Below are positions 33,201 to 37,008 of a stretch of DNA of 37,008 bases, in pieces. The stretch's first letter is position 1, and every line of letters starts with the position of its first letter. The stretch is from an uncultured Bacteroidales bacterium (GTDB taxonomy: Bacteria > Bacteroidota > Bacteroidia > Bacteroidales > Paludibacteraceae), in the NCBI GenBank assembly GCA_902780235.1, contig CACZEL010000031.1:1-37008 (forward strand), read 5' to 3'. A program made the position numbers and the translations under genes. A model generated the notes under the pieces. It was given only the letters and a program-made list of their open reading frames with translations. It was not told where the DNA came from and did not search any database.

Positions 33201-36200
33201 GGTCAGTTTGAGACGGTTGTCCGGCGTAAGCAGGAAGGCGAACGAGTAGTCTTCGTCGCCATGCGCGAAGAGAGTCATCTCGCGTCCGGTCTCAGACGGT
33301 TTAGCCAGCAGGTCTATCGTGAGGTCCGTGATGGCTAACTCGCGAGACGCTTGCGTACTTGCCCCATGACCGGATACGCCGTCGAAATAGAGCGAGGTGG
33401 TCTGCGTCATGCCGGTGGTATTGGTGACGCCGAGGATTTGGAAGTTGTTGTCCTCGTCGAGCCAGTTACCTGCTATCGGTTCGCTGAATCGCAGTTTGAT
33501 ATCTCCGTCGAGCGTCAGGATGCCGTTGGCGGGTTGAGGCTTGCCGAACAGCGTCGGCACGCGTGTATCCTTGAGACCGCTGATGACGGGTGACGCTTTC
33601 GTCACAAATCCCGATCCGTGACGGCAGAACGAGACGGCTCGCAGATCGTAATTCAACTCCTTCGGATCCCGTTCCCCGTAGAACCGGAATGGGGTAATTC
33701 GTCCGTTCTCGATCATGGCTTTGTTGCCCGTAGCGAGGTTATAGAGCGAATCGTCCGCATAGAAAGCGCATTGGTTGACCCAGGCGTCGTCATTCTCGGT
33801 GGACAGTTTGTATTGGAACTCGATATGGTCGAAGTTCTTATGGTTGATATCAAAGCCGTCTATCTCCACGGGCAGATAGTATCCGATAGAGTCGTGCGGC
33901 GATAAAGTATTCATCACCCATTTGTCACGCGGTGCATTGAGACGTACGTCGGTCGAGACGGGGAGGAAATGGACGGAGAACTTGAGCGTGGTATATACTT
34001 TGGGGCAGTCGTCGAGCGAGAGGAACAGTTCAATATCCTCGTAGTCATCGACCGTACCTCGACGGACCTCAATCGTCTTGACGACCGGTTCGCCGTTTTT
34101 GATATAGACGGGATAGCCGCCGGCTATGTTCAGTCCGTCGATGGTGATCTGGGCGCCGTTCGGGTTACCGCTTCCGGTCGAGAGGGTCATGAACTCCCCT
34201 TCCGCCGCTTTGGAGGTTTCCTCTTCGCTGTTGTTCATGAGCGTGATTTGGAAGATGGCAGCATTCTCCGCCGGCACATTGACTTTGCTATACGTATTCA
34301 TCGTCATCCCCGGTTTGGCGGCATAGCGCGTCTCCGCGCTGAGCAGCGTTCCTTTGTTGTAGAACTTGGTGCGTTCCTCCGGCTCATGCGGGCAATAGGT
34401 CGTTCCGCCTTCGGTGAAGAAGACATAACTGCCGTACAGGATATCGTCTCCGCTCGCATCGGCGTTATCACGGATGGACTCGGTGGTGGCTTGCCACAGG
34501 CTGTCTTGGTTGGCTCGATAGACGCTGACGGTGATGTCTCCATGCGTATCGGGAGAGATCGTGAAACCGGTCTTGCGGGACGTCGATTTGTCTTTGCTGA
34601 GGTTATCGTCCGAATTGAAGCTGACAACCGGTTCGATGTTATAGCTCCACTTGGATGTATTGGTGAACGTGCCTAATTCGGTAGTGGGTTTTTGCTGTGT
34701 TTTCACATTCTCTACGCCGTACTCGTTGGTCGCTACCGCATCAAAATACTGGGAGACGACTTGCGTGATCGATTTGCCGAGTGTTCCCTGATTGCGTTCA
34801 TTCCAATAGGTCAACATGTCGCTCCACTGCTTGGCCAGTTTATCGGCCCCTTCGACAAAGGCGTACTTAGCTTCATATTTCCACAGGTCGCCTCCTTGCG
34901 GCATCGCGTTATAGTTGGCATTCGCCGTATAGTTATCGGAGTGCGACAGACTGGTTCCACCGCTGACCGACCATGTGCCGACATGTTGTCCGGACATACG
35001 GGCGATCACTTTCTCTTTCTCGTTCTGATAGAGGATAGTGAGCCATTTGGCGATGATGTTGTTGAGTGCCGCTATCTCGTCCGTGAACACTTTGTTGGTG
35101 TTCTGCGGAATAATCACGGCATAGTGGGCTTTGCTGATCGTGTCCCTCAGATGTGCGTTTGCATCGTCCGACAAGTCCCAATAGACGGCTTCATCGCGTG
35201 CATCGGCAGCAGCTTGAGCCGCTTCCCTGTTTGCGAAGAGTTCCAGTTTGCTCTGCCGCTCTTGGGCAAGTTCAGGAATGATTGTATTGAGGATATAGGT
35301 CTGGGTATAGACGAAGGTGTTGGCAATGCGTGAACCCATGACCACCTGCTGGCCGATGACGAGGTAATAGGGTTGTCCGTCGGCTCCCGTACCCTGTGCC
35401 ACGAGCTTGAGCGTTCCGGCACGGACTGCCGGTTGACGTGCCTGCCATAGACTGTCGTTGATCAGACTCACCGTCTTGATCTTACCGCTCAGCACGCTGG
35501 TTGTCGCGCCCAGGAAGACATCGGCGTTAGCGCCTACCTGCGAGTAAGAACCGGAGGTGCTGATGCGGTCGGTGGTGGAGAACTCGTAGTTGTATTTGTA
35601 GCCCCATTTCCATGAGTGAACCAACGGAAGGGGGAGCGTGAGCTGTTTGCTTGTGTTGTAGGTGCTACCGATATAGGACCCGCCGCCTAAAGGAGCGGTC
35701 ACGATACCGATATCCTGCGTCACGTTCAATCCGTAGGAGACAGACACCGTCGCGCCGAACTCCCACGCGTAAGAATCGGTATAGGCGTACTTGTAGGTCG
35801 TGCCCGATTCGAGCCATGCGCTACTGCCCGTTCCCCCCGGGTCACGCACGATATCGAGCAGCACGAGATCCGCCTCGGTGCTGCGCAGGTCTGCGGGCAC
35901 GATCCGGTTGCCGCTCACGAAAGCGCTAAACACATCCGTCTCCACCTTACTGTTCTCTACTTCGAGCGTGGCGGTCACGGTGCGTAAGGCTGCGGTACCG
36001 ATATTGTTGATGTCCAGGTTCTTCACGGACAGGAGAACGTTCTTGTTCTCTCCGTTCTGATCCAGCGGATATGTTTGGCTTGCCGTATTACTCTCCATGT
36101 CGTTCACGATCCGGATCGTTCCGCTGCGTTGGGGCACGCGGTCCAGCAGCCCTGAAGCGGCGTTGTTATAGCGGTAATTCTCAAAAGCGGAAACGGTGAA

Positions 36201-37008
36201 CTGATATTGGCGCTCGGAAAGGAAGACGGGATAGCCCAAGAGATAGTCCACCGAACCGTCCGAAGATTGCGTATAGAGGGGGATGATGTCTCCCTGTCCG
36301 TTCATGGATGCCGTCTGCATCGAGGCTTCTCCCAAGCCTGCACACGGGACGCCGTAGCGCACTTGCGTCATCTTGACCTGCACCGGTGTCCGGTAAATAC
36401 GGTCGTAAATATGATGGTAATAGACGGTATCGTTGCCGAGCGTATCCATCTGTGGGTGCAAGGGTGCGTAAGTCAGATCAAAGGTCTCGCTGCCCGTTCC
36501 GGCGGGGAAGAGGGTTGCATAACCTTTGGCAGTGGCTTGCACGACCTTGTACTTGACCGGATACAGATCGACTGCGTACTCGCCGGTAGCCACATCGGGT
36601 CGAATAGTGATGCGCTTCTGCTCGAAGAGCGTATGGGTGTTCCCGATCGTCTGCTCGGCGGTATCGCGCGTCAGATCGTCGGGGTCATGGACGATATGAG
36701 CCGTGTTGTCGCCTTCGAGCATCAGCACCAGTTGGAGGTCATCGCCGAGGTTGTTCTTGCCCAAGCCGAAGCCGTGCGGCAGTGCCTGCTGGTCTATACC
36801 GCCGGCGACACGACCGATGAGGCGCACTTTGGTCTCGTCGTAGAACCGTACCCCGTCGATCGCTTTGATCGGCGTGAAGGTGTCGGAGCCTTCGACAGAC
36901 AGCTTGCCGTCCGACTCGAACGTATGCCCGCGTTTGATGATCTGAAGCGTGAGCGGTTGTTGAGGCAGTAAGAGTTCAAACGAACCGTCGTTCTCCGTCC
37001 GGATCGGT
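30249..37008 (-). CDS. Giant secreted protein with two LamG-like domains, 5' end outside the window
   Basis: The frame has no stop from 30249 to the right edge (37007 is the first whole codon), so at least 2252 residues are present and the N terminus is missing. A GTG at 36827 is internal. Two concanavalin/LamG-like domains lie at about 33330-32880 and 32740-32330: FMVYDFDRSTVRFYAG with FHGNLMEVRLWTKAL, then HHFVLVISKTYNAGSLYVDN with GHIDDVCLFEQ. Before them are long beta-rich and coiled segments with no family I can name. Near the end are GWNWISTYLD-type domains and short-period repeat linkers. The tail VIIIRNGERYDVTGKKL matches that of the second GH53. It is likely surface-bound or secreted. 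A role in glycan or matrix binding is inference. Confidence 0.82.
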   Translation of the reverse strand, partial: PIRTENDGSFELLLPQQPLTLQIIKRGHTFESDGKLSVEGSDTFTPIKAIDGVRFYDETKVRLIGRVAGGIDQQALPHGFGLGKNNLGDDLQLVLMLEGDNTAHIVHDPDDLTRDTAEQTIGNTHTLFEQKRITIRPDVATGEYAVDLYPVKYKVVQATAKGYATLFPAGTGSETFDLTYAPLHPQMDTLGNDTVYYHHIYDRIYRTPVQVKMTQVRYGVPCAGLGEASMQTASMNGQGDIIPLYTQSSDGSVDYLLGYPVFLSERQYQFTVSAFENYRYNNAASGLLDRVPQRSGTIRIVNDMESNTASQTYPLDQNGENKNVLLSVKNLDINNIGTAALRTVTATLEVENSKVETDVFSAFVSGNRIVPADLRSTEADLVLLDIVRDPGGTGSSAWLESGTTYKYAYTDSYAWEFGATVSVSYGLNVTQDIGIVTAPLGGGSYIGSTYNTSKQLTLPLPLVHSWKWGYKYNYEFSTTDRISTSGSYSQVGANADVFLGATTSVLSGKIKTVSLINDSLWQARQPAVRAGTLKLVAQGTGADGQPYYLVIGQQVVMGSRIANTFVYTQTYILNTIIPELAQERQSKLELFANREAAQAAADARDEAVYWDLSDDANAHLRDTISKAHYAVIIPQNTNKVFTDEIAALNNIIAKWLTILYQNEKEKVIARMSGQHVGTWSVSGGTSLSHSDNYTANANYNAMPQGGDLWKYEAKYAFVEGADKLAKQWSDMLTYWNERNQGTLGKSITQVVSQYFDAVATNEYGVENVKTQQKPTTELGTFTNTSKWSYNIEPVVSFNSDDNLSKDKSTSRKTGFTISPDTHGDITVSVYRANQDSLWQATTESIRDNADASGDDILYGSYVFFTEGGTTYCPHEPEERTKFYNKGTLLSAETRYAAKPGMTMNTYSKVNVPAENAAIFQITLMNNSEEETSKAAEGEFMTLSTGSGNPNGAQITIDGLNIAGGYPVYIKNGEPVVKTIEVRRGTVDDYEDIELFLSLDDCPKVYTTLKFSVHFLPVSTDVRLNAPRDKWVMNTLSPHDSIGYYLPVEIDGFDINHKNFDHIEFQYKLSTENDDAWVNQCAFYADDSLYNLATGNKAMIENGRITPFRFYGERDPKELNYDLRAVSFCRHGSGFVTKASPVISGLKDTRVPTLFGKPQPANGILTLDGDIKLRFSEPIAGNWLDEDNNFQILGVTNTTGMTQTTSLYFDGVSGHGASTQASRELAITDLTIDLLAKPSETGREMTLFAHGDEDYSFAFLLTPDNRLKLTTNSDGVIEEILSRPMGTLPTNDFTRFVMVYDFDRSTVRFYAGTEDITDKASTSWMLQNDAAPLHVGRGVKGEKPFHGNLMEVRLWTKALTPAEIAATHLRRLTGYEYGLLAYYPLSESEGSEMDDLASGATLYAQGLSWTNPQGLSLATNGNKVNLQPTLFARTEAEDYTLMGWFRSDNEPAEAVSLFGTAIGDSVTMQILLQNGTIRYTAGNVDEFASANLTDGQWHHFVLVISKTYNAGSLYVDNRLLLMFPTVGLGALSGSSVWLADGLKGHIDDVCLFEQALPAELIAEFGEQTPNGDEMGLINLLTFSCVKRNAQNVMEQVFSPDNQRIFRDANGNVVNKIQPLLVDDLSEQADKQNYAPVRDRGQLTNLPFNWTYQESELLINIKAQAREINKRTMYITVRDVEDLSGNRLPSPVMWSVYANLNSIVWAERSLQITTDYNDQSAMTNYSLQILNRTGMTRQYTIDHLPQWLSVSPAQGTLQAEDQRSITFTLAEGLKPGVHNHVIYLTDDQGLSEPLLVEVEVTTRCPYDEPEAGKYPYNMSLCGQVLIANGQSPTAYVYDSDPNDKVIALYNNTCVGMANIDFDNVTNQSKVFLTVYGEDKMNRKQIHFRLWQASTGKMYKLSADRNVLFGHGYVYGCGDGKPVVLTAGGSETQNISLHAGWNWISTYLDLSTTQGSLNTCVSASNPWSEADLIKNPNTRQFSAYDAASDAFVGTLATIHFSQMYMMYAAQENTMQISGEKLSADSMKISVRGDGQWSVMPCLFEEPVTVTKALSDYYDRAVAGDMIKSHDQFAYFSEDKRWEGNLTTMRPGEGYLFRRLRPGSVEITFYKQEANASPSRMTSASSMTSFTNPSASTNMTMIACVKELKNEGVKELKVYVGNELAAVAEPIGSLYFLTIQSDKIGELRFELDGQELIAKSQESIPYQANAHHGSPEDPIILQMKKCENEEIRKLIENDHVIIIRNGERYDVTGKKL
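30317..30355. repeat. Nine-bp periodic repeat near the 3' end of the giant LamG gene
   Basis: Diverged 9-bp units (CATTTTCGC type) encode KKCENEEIRKLIE just before the conserved C-terminal tail. Confidence 0.5.
30414..30441. repeat. Heptad repeat in the giant LamG gene (site 1)
   Basis: CTCTTGG, CTCTTAG, CTATTAG and CTCTTGA encode GQELIAKSQES. The units are the same as in the second GH53 gene at 14472. Confidence 0.8.
30550..30589. repeat. Octad repeat in the giant LamG gene
   Basis: TTTAATTC, TTTCACTC, CTTCATTC, TTTAATTC and CTTAACAC encode KELKNEGVKELK. The same octad family is in the GH2 gene at 17889. Confidence 0.8.
30629..30674. repeat. Nonamer repeat in the giant LamG gene
   Basis: ACTAGTCAT recurs with 18-bp spacing and weaker 9-bp units between (ACTGGATGC, TCTGGACGG), coding SPSRMTSASSMTSFTN. 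Confidence 0.65.
31514..31541. repeat. Heptad repeat in the giant LamG gene (site 2)
   Basis: CTGTTGG, CGATTGG, CCGTTAG and CTATTAG encode VLIANGQSPTA between two domains. Confidence 0.75.

Noticed and set aside
36825-36827. GTG at 36827 as the start of the giant LamG protein
   Set aside because: The frame continues open to the window edge with similar protein character, so the codon is internal.
30249-37008. Type IX secretion C-terminal domain in the giant proteins
   Set aside because: The tail is short and lacks the usual Ig-like sorting domain pattern that I could recognise, so it is reported only as an unexplained shared tail.

Overview
The window is chromosomal DNA from a member of the Bacteroidota, most likely the order Bacteroidales. 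Evidence: SusC/SusD-type outer-membrane genes, lipoprotein signal peptides, weak Shine-Dalgarno sites, and seven promoters of the Bacteroidota type (TTTG, 20-bp spacer, TAnnTTTG). Almost every gene is on the minus strand. No rRNA, tRNA, CRISPR array or transposase was seen.

Left part (1-14342) is an accessory region. A truncated VapE-like ATPase gene at the left edge diverges from a single plus-strand AAA/STAND-type ATPase gene. Next comes a 500-bp gene-poor stretch with four copies of a palindromic operator, a promoter and a hairpin, but no recognisable gene. Then a row of minus-strand units follows: a small HTH-like gene, a 2648-aa modular surface protein, a DUF1016/YhcG-type nuclease, and a YoeB toxin-antitoxin pair. 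These units are separated by three copies of a 144-294-bp structured repeat. Two copies encode an identical 24-aa peptide, and all three carry the same terminator and an imperfect cruciform. The giant gene also has 13 tandem ACAT units in its 5' leader.

Middle part (14400-29263) is one continuous minus-strand operon for beta-1,4-galactan or arabinogalactan use. From its promoter at 29232-29263 the order is: lipoprotein GH53 endogalactanase, SusE-position glycan-binding lipoprotein, SusC, SusD, sugar nucleotidyltransferase, galactokinase, aldose 1-epimerase, GH2 beta-galactosidase, second GH53. Surface GH53 would cut galactan, SusCD would import oligosaccharides, GH2 would release galactose, and GalM/GalK would make galactose-1-phosphate. 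No galT, galE, sugar permease or regulator is present in the window. The nucleotidyltransferase is a candidate for the missing uridylyl step.

Right part (29287-37008) holds an orphan antitoxin gene with its own promoter and terminator, a small lipoprotein, and the 3' 6.8 kb of another giant secreted protein with two LamG-like domains that runs off the right edge.

A theme across the window is very short-period DNA repeats (4, 7, 8 and 9 bp). Heptads such as CTTTCAA form gene junctions and supply stop codons and purine-rich leader sequence. Other heptads, octads and nonads are embedded in frame in signal peptides, linkers and the galactokinase N terminus. Three unrelated proteins share the C-terminal tail (I)I(R/K)NGxxYxxxG.
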